From contig JADHYV010000002.1 in NCBI GenBank assembly GCA_027604705.1, positions 124,001 to 188,000 on the forward strand: a DNA stretch of 64,000 nucleotides. The letters run 5' to 3'. The stretch's first letter is position 1. Every line of letters begins with the position of its first letter. This stretch comes from Allomyces arbusculus. Lineage: Eukaryota > Blastocladiomycota > Blastocladiomycetes > Blastocladiales > Blastocladiaceae. Below, piece by piece: positions 45,067-55,793 of the stretch. The position numbers and the translations under genes were made by a program. A model generated the notes under the pieces. The model searched no databases and was not told the origin of the DNA. It saw only the letters and a list, made by a program, of their open reading frames with translations.

Positions 45067-47205
45067 ATGGCAGCGGCACGGGTGACCAAGCAAGCGGCAG
45101 TTCAGCAGAAGCAGGCGGGCGGCCTGAGCGCGATCTTTGCGTGTTGTGTGGGAAGCTCGCGCACCACGAGCAAGCCGGCGCCTCCTCAAAAACCAACGGC
45201 CGCGCAGCCGACGCGCTCTCTCTCCTCGACTTCTGCTCCGAAGCCGATCCCGCACCCTTCGACCTCCGCCATGGCCCCGACCGACACGACCGCGCACCTG
45301 GCCGCGCTGCGCGCGCTGCTCACCGAGCGCAACTTGCACGCCTACATTGTGCCCTCCGAGGACGCGCACCAGTCCGAGTACATTGCCGACTGCGACGGCC
45401 GCCGCGCCTTCATCTCGGGCTTTACCGGATCCGCCGGTCTCGCCGTCGTCACGCTCGACCAGGCCGCGCTCTGGACCGACGGCCGCTACTTCCTGCAGGC
45501 CTCGCAGCAGCTCGACAGCAACTGGATCCTGCAAAAGTTCGGTCTGCCCGAGACGCCCACCAAGGAGGCCTGGCTCGCCGACGTCCTGCCGCCGAGCTCG
45601 CGCGTCGGTGTTGACCCGACGCTGCTCGCAATCCGTGCCGCCGAGGCGCTGCAGTCGGCGCTCGAGAATGCCGGCCACGAGCTCGTCGCTGTCGCTGACA
45701 ACCTCGTCGACGCGGTCTGGGGTGACGACCGTCCGGCGACGCCCAACAACCCCGTGACCGTGCTCCCGGTCGAGTTTGCTGGCCGCACCGTCGAGGACAA
45801 GCTCGCTGCCGTCCGTGCTGAGCTCGCCAAGCCGCTGCGCACCATGGGCGCGCCGACGGCCACGGCCGCTCCGGCGCCGTCGGCGCCCAAGTCGCTCGGC
45901 GACGCGACGGGCCACGGCCTGCTCCTGTCGGCGCTCGACGACATTGCCTGGCTCTTCAACCTGCGCGGGTCCGACATTGCCTACAACCCCGTCTTCTTCG
46001 CGTACGCGCTCGTGACCGCCGACGAGGCGATCCTGTGGGTCGACGACTCGAAGCTCAACGACGAGGTGCACGAGCACCTTGCTGCGGCCAGTGTCACGGT
46101 GCGCCCGTACACGGCGATCGTCGCCGATCTGACCGAGACGCACGTGCCGGCGTTCGAGGCGCAGGCCACCGTGTCCAAGTTTGTGATTGACGGCCGGTGC
46201 TCGCTGGCGCTCGTCGAGGCCCTGGGCAAGGACCGCGTGCACATTGTCTCGCGCAACCCCGTGACCTCCTTCAAGGCCGTCAAGAACGCCGTTGAAGTCG
46301 AAGGCTTCCGCCAGTCGCACATTCGTGACGCGGCCGCGCTCGTCTCCTACTTTGCCTGGCTCGAGGACGAGCTGGTCGTCAAGGAGCGCACCGACATTGA
46401 CGAGGTTGACGGCTCGGACGCGCTCGAGCAGTTCCGTTCCAAGCAGCACAACTTTGTGGGTCTGTCGTTCGACACGATCTCCGGGTCGGGCCCCAACGGC
46501 GCCATTATTCACTACAAGCCCGAGAAGGGCGCGTGCCGCATCATCGACGCTGACCACGTTTACCTGTGCGATTCGGGCGCGCAGTTCAAGGACGGGACGA
46601 CCGACGTGACGCGCACGCTGCACCTTAAGGGCACGGCCACCGATTTCGAAAAGGCGTGCTACACGCGCGTTCTGCAGGGCCATATTGCCCTGGCCCGTGC
46701 CGTCTTCCCCAAGGGCACGTCGGGCTTCTCGCTCGACATTCTCGCGCGCGCGCCGCTCTGGCAGGTCGGTCTCGACTACCGCCACGGGACGGGCCACGGC
46801 GTGGGCCACTTCCTGAACGTTCACGAGGGCCCGCACTCGATTTCGCCGCGTACCGGGTCGCTCGATGTGGCCTTGGTCCCCGGCATGACCGTCTCGAACG
46901 AGCCCGGGTTCTACCACGAGGAGTCGGAGGAGCATCGCGGGTTTGGTATTCGTATCGAGAACGTGATTGTCGTCAAGGAGGCCGACACGCCGCACCAGTT
47001 TGGCGGTGCCTACTATGCGTTTGAGAACCTGACGATGGTGCCCATGGACAAGAACCTGATTGATCTGTCGTTGCTCTCGGTCGACGAGAAGCAGTGGCTC
47101 GACGCCTACCACGCTGAGTGCTGGGAGAAGGTCTCGCCGCTGCTCGAGGAGGAGTCGATTGCCTGGAACTACCTCAAGAAGGCCACGACCCCGCTCGAGG
47201 CCTAA
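45067..47205 (+). CDS. XPNPEP1: Xaa-Pro aminopeptidase 1 (aminopeptidase P, M24B)
   Basis: Cytosolic metallopeptidase that removes an N-terminal residue followed by proline. Intronless, 712 aa. Two creatinase-like N-terminal domains (AYIVPSEDAHQSEYIADCDG, FTGSAGLAVVT, WTDGRYFLQA) precede the pita-bread catalytic domain. The metal ligands are visible: Asp at about 502 and 513 in DSGAQFKDGTTDVTRT, His at about 577 in HGTGHGVGHFLNVHEGP, and Glu at about 612 (NEPGFYHEESEEHRG) and 631 (RIENVIV). An extra ~70-residue N-terminal Ala/Ser/Lys-rich extension precedes a second good Met (MAPTDTTAHLAALR), where most homologues start. The extension could be a targeting peptide, so two initiation sites are conceivable. 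Confidence 0.96.
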   Translation: MAAARVTKQAAVQQKQAGGLSAIFACCVGSSRTTSKPAPPQKPTAAQPTRSLSSTSAPKPIPHPSTSAMAPTDTTAHLAALRALLTERNLHAYIVPSEDAHQSEYIADCDGRRAFISGFTGSAGLAVVTLDQAALWTDGRYFLQASQQLDSNWILQKFGLPETPTKEAWLADVLPPSSRVGVDPTLLAIRAAEALQSALENAGHELVAVADNLVDAVWGDDRPATPNNPVTVLPVEFAGRTVEDKLAAVRAELAKPLRTMGAPTATAAPAPSAPKSLGDATGHGLLLSALDDIAWLFNLRGSDIAYNPVFFAYALVTADEAILWVDDSKLNDEVHEHLAAASVTVRPYTAIVADLTETHVPAFEAQATVSKFVIDGRCSLALVEALGKDRVHIVSRNPVTSFKAVKNAVEVEGFRQSHIRDAAALVSYFAWLEDELVVKERTDIDEVDGSDALEQFRSKQHNFVGLSFDTISGSGPNGAIIHYKPEKGACRIIDADHVYLCDSGAQFKDGTTDVTRTLHLKGTATDFEKACYTRVLQGHIALARAVFPKGTSGFSLDILARAPLWQVGLDYRHGTGHGVGHFLNVHEGPHSISPRTGSLDVALVPGMTVSNEPGFYHEESEEHRGFGIRIENVIVVKEADTPHQFGGAYYAFENLTMVPMDKNLIDLSLLSVDEKQWLDAYHAECWEKVSPLLEEESIAWNYLKKATTPLEA

Positions 47206-47428
47206 TGGCGTTGCGTGCAGCGTTGCTTGACGGCATTTTTTAGATTTGGTTTATGATTTTTGCCGTTGGCGTTGCTTGAATTCGTATTTTTTGTGCCCCG
47301 GCCTGGCATGGTCTTTTGAACGTCCATAAAACGAGCCGTACCTTGACTGCATATGACATGTTGCTCACTCTCGTCCAGCGAAAACGGCGGGCAGTCGGCA
47401 ATGGATCATATTATGCGCACGAACGTCC
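47206..47428. other. Convergent spacer XPNPEP1 / TAH18
   Basis: 223 bases between converging stops, T-rich after the XPNPEP1 stop; nothing else is seen. Confidence 0.5.
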
Positions 47429-49676
47429 TTACGACCATGTCTCCTCTTGGTACCGCCGTGCCTTCTTCATCCTGGCTACGTACTCGGCCGCCTGCTCGTG
47501 CGTGAGCCCCGCGCCGTTCTGCACGATCAGCGTCAGAGCGTTGCGCACATCGGTCGGCATTTGATTGGAACTCCTAGAGCTCATCCGTGAGTCCTTCAAG
47601 TTCACGTCCCTCGCAATTCGCCTTCAAAGCGGTACGTACCCGCAAACATAAACGTGCGCGCCGCGGTCATGAATCCAGTCGAACACCTGCGGCCCGTGCT
47701 GCAAAAGGACGTGCTGCACGTAGACCTTGGCCGGCTGGTCGCGCGAGAAAGCAGTCCACAGGTCGAGGTTGCCTGCGTCGACGTGCTTTTGCCACTCGGT
47801 CTCAAACAAAAAGTCGTGCGCCTTAGACCGGCACCCAAAAATGAGCAGGTTGGCCGTGGCGCCCTGCTGGATGCGTGCCTCAATCAGCGACTTCATGGGG
47901 GCGACTCCGGTTCCTACGAGTGCACGTGGAGGGGAGGGTGAGTGGGAATCGAGCAGCCTCCCAAAAACGGGTGCGGAGGTATTGAATCGGTACGAACCGG
48001 GACCAATGCAAATAATCGGCGTATTCGCATCGTCCGGCAGCGTCATGGTCCCCGGCACGATCCGCAGCGGCACCGCGTCCCCCTCCTTCAACGCCCGAAT
48101 CCACTCACTCGCGATCCCACGGCGCGGTGCGGCCAACTTGGTCTTGTACTCGACGACTGCGACACACAGCTCCACCTTCCCCTTGGCAAAGCTCGCAAGA
48201 CTGTAATCGCGCGCGATCATTTCCGGGAACAGATCAAAGCAGTAGGCGGCCGGCACGTTCCGCACCGCGAAAAAATCCTGGATCACTTCGACGCAGTGCC
48301 GCCTAGGCCGGTGGCAGTAGCTGTAGAGCTCGTCCTGTCCCGCAGCCGTGCAGAATTCGACGAGTTTCTCGCGCTGCTGGTCGTCGGTCGCGAAATGCGA
48401 GAGCAGCTCGAAGAGATACCGCCGCGGGCGTGACCAGGGGGACAGGTGGTGCGTGAGAAGCGCGCGAAGTGTCGTGGGTTGCGGAATGTCGGCGGGGACG
48501 GGCGAGTCTGGTCGCACGCAGTGATTAGAGAATAAAGTTTGAAAGAGCGACATGATGAAAGGCAAGGGTCGCGTACCAGGATCGGTGCTTTCGACAAGGA
48601 CCAAGTCGTCGGCTTGCGCCGTCCAGCCGATGAGCGACAGCAGCGCGTCGACATTCTCGGCACTGTTGGAAGGCATGAGTCGGGCAATGTCGCCCGGCCG
48701 GTACCGCACGCCCTGGTCAATGGACAAGACGACATGGCGCACGTCCTGGAAGTGGTCGGGGGTGGTCATGCGCGTATTGCATTCGACGCGTGCCGCGATC
48801 GTGCCCAGGGTCGCCGCGCGTGTCGTTGGAGCGGTCGACTTGCCTTCGTAGGGCACGAGCCGGTACTTGGGCGGTAAAAGTTCCTGGTCGGAAATGATCT
48901 CCTGGCCGGGCGGGAGCGGGAATCGTTGGAGCAAGACTTGCCACAGGCCGTCGAGCCATGGGTCCAAGGTGCCGTCAACTCTATCGAGGATCACAAAATG
49001 AGCCAACACGACCCGAAATGGCTGCCAAACGGTGGTGCGCGTACCCGAGGTAGTGCTGGTCGTCGCCTTCGCCCTTGGGATAGAATGGGCGAGCACCGAG
49101 CTGCTGCAGGCGCTTGTGAAGTTTCTTGCCCGGGTAATTGAATCTAGATTGCGCGACCACACAATGAGCCGCGAATTCCAGGGGCGGAAACTCGCCCAGA
49201 GCCATGTCCACCCGGACTTACTTGTCGTAGGACGAGTCGCCGAGCGCAAAGACCGTGTACTCGAGGTTCGACAGAATGTCGCGCGGCCACGACTTGCGGA
49301 GTAAAAACTTCCAAAACGCCTGGCCCGTTTCGAACGTGGTCAGCAGCCAGACTGGATCAAGCGATTCACCTTGCATATACCTTCATGTTATCAGGCTCCT
49401 CGCCGTCGCCCATGGTCGCGCACACGAAAATGACGGGCGCCTCGTCAATCAGGCGGGTCTGGGCGTCGGAATTGGGTCATAGGCTCTTACTGGATCAGGA
49501 AATTGCACGCGATGATGATGACCGCACAATAAACGAGCACGGACCCGGTCATAGTCGTCCATGGCGCTCACAAATACGCGGAACCGGCGACGGCGCGCGT
49601 CACGCGCGACCCGCTCGGCAACATCCTTGGCGGTGCCGGTCTGCGAGGCATACAGGACCACAAGCCGCCTCTCCAT
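47429..49676 (-). CDS. TAH18: NADPH-dependent diflavin reductase TAH18/NDOR1
   Basis: Passes electrons from NADPH through FAD and FMN to Dre2/anamorsin in cytosolic Fe-S cluster assembly. Eight short-intron exons follow from frame continuity. The flavodoxin domain begins MERRLVVLYASQTGTAKDVA and continues IFVCATMGDGEEPDNMK, WKFLLRKSW and FALGDSSYDKFNYPGKKLH. The FAD-binding region contains VRYRPGDIARLMPSN and a RPRRYLFELLSHFA block. The NADP domain has IGPGTGVAPMKSLIEARIQ (joined across an intron), FGCRSKAHDFLFETEW and VYVCGSSNQMPTDV. It ends ARRYQEETWS, the usual family C-terminus, with TAA at 47429. Every canonical FMN, FAD and NADPH segment appears to be present, with overall length near the family's ~600 aa. 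Confidence 0.93.
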
Positions 49677-50033
49677 TGCTGACAGTTGCAGCGTTCTCGT
49701 CGTGGTGCTGGTCTATTTCTACCCAATCGCCCGTGGACAGCTGCAGCGTGGCCAGCAAAATCGTCGAGCACGCCGCAAGCATCACATCGCGACTCATCGC
49801 GACGTGGAGGCAATCGATGGGAGCGCTGACTCACTGGCATGCCACCGCCATCTCTTCAAAAACTGGACCTGCCCACCGCCTGCCCACCGCAGCCGCGACC
49901 CAGCTCACTTCCACTTCACGATTGAGCTGCACGCGGACTGCAGAATCCTTAATACCAATGGCCTGCCAGCGCACGTGAAGTGTCAGCAACTACGATTTTG
50001 GACCCCAAGAAAGACGACTCTAGCTTGCACAAC
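49677..50033. promoter_or_regulatory. Bidirectional TAH18 / XRCC3 promoter
   Basis: 357 bases between divergent start codons; no gene was recognised inside. Confidence 0.5.
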
Positions 50034-51520
50034 ATGACCGCTTTACCCGCCAATGTTCCGGCTCGACTGGCCGCTGCGCTGGCCCGAGGTCAGTAAGTAC
50101 TCTCATGACGCTCTCATGCTTGTTCGACTTGTGTAAAGACCCTGGAGCCATTCTATTTTTTTTTTTTTTGCCGAAGGCGGGATGAATGTGGCATTGGAGT
50201 CATGTCGACAAGAATACTGACCATGACCCATCCATTCCAACACTCACGCCTTCGTGCAGCCAATCTTGACACAGTCGAGGACGTGCTCATGTCCCCACGT
50301 TCCGAAGTCGGCACGTCGTTGTCGTTGTCGCACCACGACCTTGCCCAGTTTCTCGCCGATCTCTCGCGCTACCTGATCTCGACCAAGTCTCGGCCAATCA
50401 GGCCTGATGCGGACGCGCCTGAACCAGCAATATCCGGCCATCCTGGCGCAGAGACGTTCACCGACGCGTTTGTCGGTGTCTCGGCCATCCCCGTCTCGGA
50501 GCTCGCACAACGGCAGACGCGATTGGCGACGGGCGACGCGACCCTAGACGCGTTTCTCGAAGGTGGACTACTTTGCCCAGGGGTCACTGAAATTGCGGGT
50601 GCGAGCGGCGCGGGCAAGACGCAGCTGTGTCTCCAACTCGCGTGCCAGGCGCAGCGCGACGTGAGTGATGGTGGACTCGATGGAGGTGCGTTTCCTTTGT
50701 CTCTCTGTATCCGCGGTGCATGCTAAGACCTTGACTGGCGTTTACGCTCCTGGCAGGCACCATGTACATCTCCACCGAGTCGCGCTTCCCCGTCGAACGG
50801 CTTGCCGAACTTGCGCGCACACGCACGCCGCACTTTTCCACCGACGCGGTCCTGATCGAAACCGTTCTCGAGCTCGAACTGCTGCAACATCTACTCTCCT
50901 ACCAAATCCCACCGCTCATCGCCGCGCACCACATCCGGCTACTCGTCGTCGACTCGCTGACGGCCCTCTTCCGCGGGTCCTCCGACAGCTACCACGCAAA
51001 ACTGCAATCGCTGCACGCGATAGCGCGCACGCTGCACAAGCTCGCGACCACGTACCAACTTGCTGTCGTTGTCGTGAACCAAGTTTCGGCCGATACCGAC
51101 CTCCCCACCAAAACAAGTCTCGCCGACTTGCCCGTGGCTTTGCAGCGGCCACACTTACTGCTCACGCCCGGTGCGACTCTTCCGCCAGCGATTTTGGCAC
51201 TGCCGCACTTGTACGACCAAGGAACGCGCCGTGTCACCACGCGAGCGGTGCAGTCGGCCAAGGCACTGCTGGCGCGGGATGTGCCGGCGCTGCCGATTGA
51301 GTGGACGGCGGCGGTGACGACACGGATCGTTTTGTCGCGCGACGCGGCGATTGCGCCGGTCGCAGAGGGCGGGGTGGGGAGGCCGGTGCCGCGCCGGATG
51401 GCTATCTGGTTTTCGGCAGGGCATAGGAATACAGCCGACCGAGGTCGCGCGTTTTTGTTCCATATCACGAGGGAGGGGTTGGTTGGTCGAGTGGGCGAGG
51501 AGGTGGACGGGCACGAATGA
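50034..51520 (+). CDS. XRCC3: XRCC3-type RAD51 paralogue
   Basis: RecA-fold ATPase acting in homologous recombination with RAD51C in other eukaryotes. Exons 50034-50088, 50260-50685 and 50757-51520 give 414 aa. The 18-codon first exon (MTALPANVPARLAAALAR) joins ANLDTVEDVL, reproducing the start of XRCC3 in other species. This favours the ATG at 50034 over an in-frame ATG at 50202 that falls in the intron. The core has TGDATLDAFLEGGLL, Walker A GASGAGKTQLCLQLA (about residue 131), YISTESRFPVERLAEL, the Walker B-like strand IRLLVVDSLTALFRG and VVVVNQVSAD. The C-terminal part is Ala/Arg-rich. The first intron is long for this locus (171 nt) and contains a T14 run. The 3' end lies about 110 bp from the CDC6 stop. 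Confidence 0.9.
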
Positions 51521-51627
51521 ATGAATGAATGATGCTTGTATTTTTTGTGTGCCAACTGTTTTGATCCTTTCACCATTTCCGCAAAGAGCTGCAAACAGTG
51601 TGAACATTTCATCACTCATCCGGCGAG

Positions 51628-53866
51628 TTATCCTGTCTTACTCTCGGCACCCACCTCCATCTCCACTCCATGCACCTCCAACAACTGCCGAATCACCTCG
51701 ACGTGCGAGGCTGCTGCGGCACCGGCACCCGGTGCCGCCGTCGTCAGCCCACGCACGAGCTCCTCCGCTGTCACCGCAAGCCCGACCAGCGTCGCACGCA
51801 TTCCAGCCCCTGCCGCCTTGCGCTTTCCCGCACCAGGTGCGGCAGAGAGCGTCAAAAGCGCCGCCGACTCGAGCCGGGTGACCACATCCCAGAACTCGGC
51901 CTCGGAAATATTCGGCAGCGGAACCGCCGGCGGCGATTGCTTCTTCTTCTTGTCCTTTTGGTCCGGGTCCGGCCGGCCGAGTGCGCGATACGTTTCGAAC
52001 AGCTGCGCGCCCGTGAGCCCAGATGCCGCGGGACTTGGAGTCGTTGGCCGCGACGACGCCGGCGTCGAGACCGTTGTGGGTGGCAGCGGCTCGCCGTCGA
52101 CCAGCGTCGTCTCGGCAAACGGGCGCGCATTGATCGCAGGCGTCTCGGCCAACACCGTCCGGTTCGCGGTTTTCCCCGGGAGCGCGACGATCGCCGCGAC
52201 GAGCGCGAGCTTGGCGGTAAAGTTGAGCCCGCGCACTTTCACGACCGCGGCACTACCCCCACCCGCTCCCATGCCACCGCCAGCTGACGAGGCCACCTGG
52301 AACGCGCGCACCACGTGCGGGATTTTGGCGACGACCGCCGTCTCTGTGACCCCCTTGGCCTCAGCGACCGCGAGCCGCACAGCGGTGCGCGCAATCGTGA
52401 TGGCCTTGCGCACGTCCGAAGACGCCGCGGCGATCTTGCGAGCGAGGAACGCCAGTGCCGGTTCCTGCATTTGGCCGGCGAATCGGGCACGCACGATCGC
52501 GACCAGGTCCGTGGCCGAGTAGGCTGGGAAAGTGACAATTTTGGGCATGAGTGACCGCGCTGCGGCTTGGCCGCCGGTATGCGTCGCGAGCAGTGGGAGG
52601 AGCCGGTCGGTCAAGTCGATCGAGTTGGCGATCCCGACCAGGATGAGGAGTGGGCACTTGTGCGTGAGTTCAAAGAGCGTGTAGAGGACCGTCTGGTGCG
52701 TGTGCGCTTGGCCCGTGATGAGACCGTCGAGTTCGTCGAGGAGGAGGATACTGGCCGGGAATTGTGCGAGTTAGGACAAATGATCTTTCCTGCGGCACTC
52801 CAAAATAACGGTACCAGGGCTCCTGTAACCGATCCACAAGCTCGCGCAAGCGATCGAGCGCCTTGCCCACGGGCGGCGCGCGCTTGCTCTCCCTGCCCAT
52901 CGCGAGCCGTTCCCCGAGCGCCGCGGCAATGGCCACGTAAATGTTGGCGGGCGTCGGGAGCACCATGCAGTTGACGTTGATCTGCCAGCGATCGCGGAAC
53001 GCGGATGAGGCCAAAATCTCGGAGGTGAGCGCTGTCTTGCCCGTGCCAGGACTGCCAGCAATGTAAAGAGCAACGGGACCGTCGGATGCGGTCGGGTCGT
53101 TGCATCGCCTTGTTAGAAAGGCAGTGATCTGGTCGCGCTGCGCGTCGCGACCAACGATCAAAGCGACGACGGGAGTGGTCGAGGCCGGGCGCGATGGCAG
53201 AACCGAGATAGGTGCTGGTGCGGGTGCAGTTGATGCTGGTGCCGTGGGTTCCGATGGGCTCAAAGGGGCTGACGAGGGTGCCGACGGGGCAGCCGAATAG
53301 GGTGGAGAAGATGGGTCCGAGCTCGTTGATGACGATTCCGTAGTATTGGTCTCTGTCGAATTAGGGAAAGGGCCCAACCGAGGCATGGTCAGAGACGTCC
53401 AGCTCACAGTGCACGATCCATGGCCACCTGCACTAGCAGCCAGGCATACCATCAACCACATTGCTCTTGGCTGAATCACCATTCGTTGGAGGTGATGCTG
53501 GTGGTGTCAGCTGGCGACGTCGCGTCAGAGCAGGGCGCGTAGGCTCGGTCTTGGAGAGATCGTACGATGACGAGTTTGAAACAGCATCATCGTCCTTGTC
53601 TGCCGCAGCGCGAAGTGCCGCGCGTGCTGCCGCACGAGTAGCTCGGGATAATAGTGACCTTACCGGGATCTCGACGACGGGTACGACTGACGGAGCGGAA
53701 GACGCGACGGGTCAGGACTGGGAGGCAGTGACTCGATGCCTTGAAATGTTGGACTTGGAAAAAAGACCGTAGTACGTTTGCGACGGCGCGCCGGTGGGGG
53801 CGCAGCGAGCTGATCTTCATCATTGCTGCTGAAGGAACGTGTGCGCTTCTTGGAGCGCGGGTTCAT
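51628..53866 (-). CDS. CDC6: CDC6/Cdc18 replication licensing ATPase
   Basis: Loads MCM helicase with ORC and Cdt1 at replication origins. Exons 53866-53776, 53686-53450, 53352-52815 and 52750-51628 are phase-consistent and give 662 aa. The N-terminal ~175 residues are disordered and basic, with CDK-type sites (LTPPASPP) and a potential RxL cyclin-docking sequence RRKL formed across the first splice junction. The AAA+ core has IVGRDAQRDQITAFL, Walker A SPGTGKT (about residue 207), Walker B CILLLDELDGL across the last intron, and LVGIANSIDLTDRLLPLL (sensor region). The C-terminal half is a winged-helix part (RGLNFTAKLALVAAIVAL) with a long Ala/Pro/Thr insert. ORC1 was considered, but there is no BAH domain, and GIANSIDLTDR with the overall size fits CDC6. 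Confidence 0.92.
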
Positions 53867-54323
53867 GGGCGGTTGGTGGTATACCTGGAGCGGTCTGTGA
53901 GGACCGGTTGAGCTCGGCTCGCTGTCGCAGCTCTTAGTCGCTGAAGCTGTTGATGCAAGTGCAGTGCGCAAAGTGGCGTGTGCCAGGTGCTCGTCGTCGT
54001 GAATCGTCGGGACGTCGTCGTCGTGCCGCTCATTGTCGCCATCAGGAGGGGCGGTGGACGTGCGGTGGAGTGCCAGGGTTAGGGTTAGGGCGGAGCATCA
54101 GTTGGTCAGCTTCCTCCGTCCGGAAAATGAAGCGATGTCCCGCACCTGTCTCGCGGCCCCGATCTGCCGCGCGCCGCGACCACCTGGGGCGCCGTTGCAC
54201 CGGCCCCGTCCGCCTGTGTCCGCCTCCGCGTCGGTCGTCCGCGCCTTCGACCTCGGCGCCGATCGAGCGCTCTCTCTCCCCCGCACGCACCCGCAGCAGC
54301 CTCTCCACCGGCGTACAGCAACC
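53867..54323. promoter_or_regulatory. Bidirectional CDC6 / oxysterol-binding protein promoter
   Basis: 457 bases between divergent starts. It holds a telomere-like TTAGGG run at 54075-54090, otherwise GC-rich leader sequence. The frame upstream of 54324 is open but lacks conserved sequence. Confidence 0.55.
54075..54090 (+). promoter_or_regulatory. Telomere-like AGGGTTAGGGTTAGGG element
   Basis: Two full TTAGGG units preceded by AGGG in a divergent promoter. Such teloboxes are known binding sites for Tbf1/TRF-type Myb factors in fungi; a regulatory role here is an inference. Confidence 0.5.
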
Positions 54324-55793
54324 ATGACCACGACCGCCGTCGGCCCCGACGCGACGAGCGCTGGCTCCACGCCGTCAGTGCCCGCCAAGCCCACTGCAGC
54401 CGCTGCTACCGGCAATGCTGCTGACTCGACGCGCACATCGCTCGACATTACCGACGAGGACGACGACGCCGCATACGAGTCAGCCCGCGAATCCACGTCC
54501 TCGGTGGTTGACCACGAGCCGCCAGTCGTCGGTGCTGAGCACAAGGACTCGTTTTTCACGTTTTTGCGCAAGATTATGGGCCAGGACGTCGACTCGCTGC
54601 GCATTCCCGTACCGCTGTTTTTGCTCGAGCCCGTCTCGAACCTCGAGTACCTCGCCGACCTCGAACATGTCGAGAATTTCGTGGAGGCCGCCGACGAACC
54701 GACGCCGCTCGCGCGTCTGCTCGCTGTCGTCCGTGTCCTGGCCACGGGTTTGAAAAAGGGCTTAAAGAAGGCCAAAAAACCGCTCAACCCGGTTCTCGGC
54801 GAGGTCTTCTTCTCCGAGTTTGCGTCCAAGACTGACGCGAACGCGCCCGTCGTGCAACTCGTCGGCGAGCAAGTCTCGCACCACCCGCCAATCTCGGCGT
54901 TCCATGCATCGTGTCCGGACCGCGGTGCCGACGTGACGCTCGTCTTTGATCTCAAGGCCAAGTACAATGGTTTGTCGTTCGGGCTCCATAACGATTCGTG
55001 GGCCCGCGTGCACCTCGCTGCGCACAACGAAGACTATTACCTGACCTACCCGCACGCAACGCTCGCCGGCGTTCTGACGATGAATTTCACGCTCCTCTGG
55101 CACGGGTCGTGCACGGTCGAGTGCCCGCAGACCAATTTGCAGGCGACGCTGCACTTCAAGGAACAGAAGTGGTTTGGGCGCACGTCGCATGCCGTGCACG
55201 GCACCGTGCACAAGATCGACGACCACAAAGCCGTGCTCGGGTCGTTTGCGGGCGCATGGAATGACGTGATCACGTTCCACCCAGCAGAGCCCGAGAGCAG
55301 CGACGCATCGGAGACCGCGAAACCGTCGAAAAAGGACAAAAAGGACAAGAAGGATAAGAAGCACAAGTCTAAGTCGTCCGACCTGACCGTCGAGTCCGAG
55401 ACGCAGCTTGCGATCCCGATTCTCGCTGTGCACGCCGAGTCCGAGTACGCGACGCATGTGATTCCGGCCACGCAGTGCCCACCGCACGCATCCCGCAACG
55501 TGTGGAGCGCGACCATGGCGGCGATGCGAGCAGGCAAGGCAAGTGCTGCCGCGACCGCCAAGGCTGCTGTTGAGAATGCGCAGCGCGCGCTCGCCAAGAA
55601 CCGCGCAGATGGCAAGTCGCCGCCGTACGTGCCGGCGTTTTTCGAGGGCGATCCGCTTGCTGGGCGTGGGAGCGTGCGGTATATCGGGCCCAAGCGGTGG
55701 CCGGGACGCGAAAAGGATTATAATGCGGTCGTGAACGAGTGGACGAAGCGTCGTGGCGCGGCCGAGGAGGTGGAGACTCCTGCAGCACCATGA
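54324..55793 (+). CDS. Oxysterol-binding protein-related protein (Osh/ORP, short form)
   Basis: Lipid-transfer protein exchanging sterol or PS/PI4P at membrane contact sites. Single exon of 489 aa. A ~75-residue acidic disordered N-terminus precedes the ORD domain: FLRKIMGQDVDSLRIPVPLF, LEPVSNLEYLADLEH, KKPLNPVLGEVF, the family fingerprint EQVSHHPPISAF (about residues 181-192), and YLTYPHATLAGVL. There is no PH domain, ankyrin repeat or FFAT motif visible, so it is the short, Osh4-to-Osh7-like type. A Lys/Asp-rich insert (repeated KKDKKDKK, about residues 335-350) interrupts the C-terminal part and a helical Ala-rich segment follows. The C-terminus keeps FFEGDPLAGRGSVRYIGPKRWPGREKDY, split here for reading as FFEGD...RYIGPKRWPG. 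Confidence 0.94.
   Translation: MTTTAVGPDATSAGSTPSVPAKPTAAAATGNAADSTRTSLDITDEDDDAAYESARESTSSVVDHEPPVVGAEHKDSFFTFLRKIMGQDVDSLRIPVPLFLLEPVSNLEYLADLEHVENFVEAADEPTPLARLLAVVRVLATGLKKGLKKAKKPLNPVLGEVFFSEFASKTDANAPVVQLVGEQVSHHPPISAFHASCPDRGADVTLVFDLKAKYNGLSFGLHNDSWARVHLAAHNEDYYLTYPHATLAGVLTMNFTLLWHGSCTVECPQTNLQATLHFKEQKWFGRTSHAVHGTVHKIDDHKAVLGSFAGAWNDVITFHPAEPESSDASETAKPSKKDKKDKKDKKHKSKSSDLTVESETQLAIPILAVHAESEYATHVIPATQCPPHASRNVWSATMAAMRAGKASAAATAKAAVENAQRALAKNRADGKSPPYVPAFFEGDPLAGRGSVRYIGPKRWPGREKDYNAVVNEWTKRRGAAEEVETPAAP

Noticed and set aside
44485-47112. 875-codon minus-strand open frame opposite Xaa-Pro aminopeptidase
   Set aside because: The sense strand carries all M24B metal ligands; the antisense frame is a codon-bias artefact.
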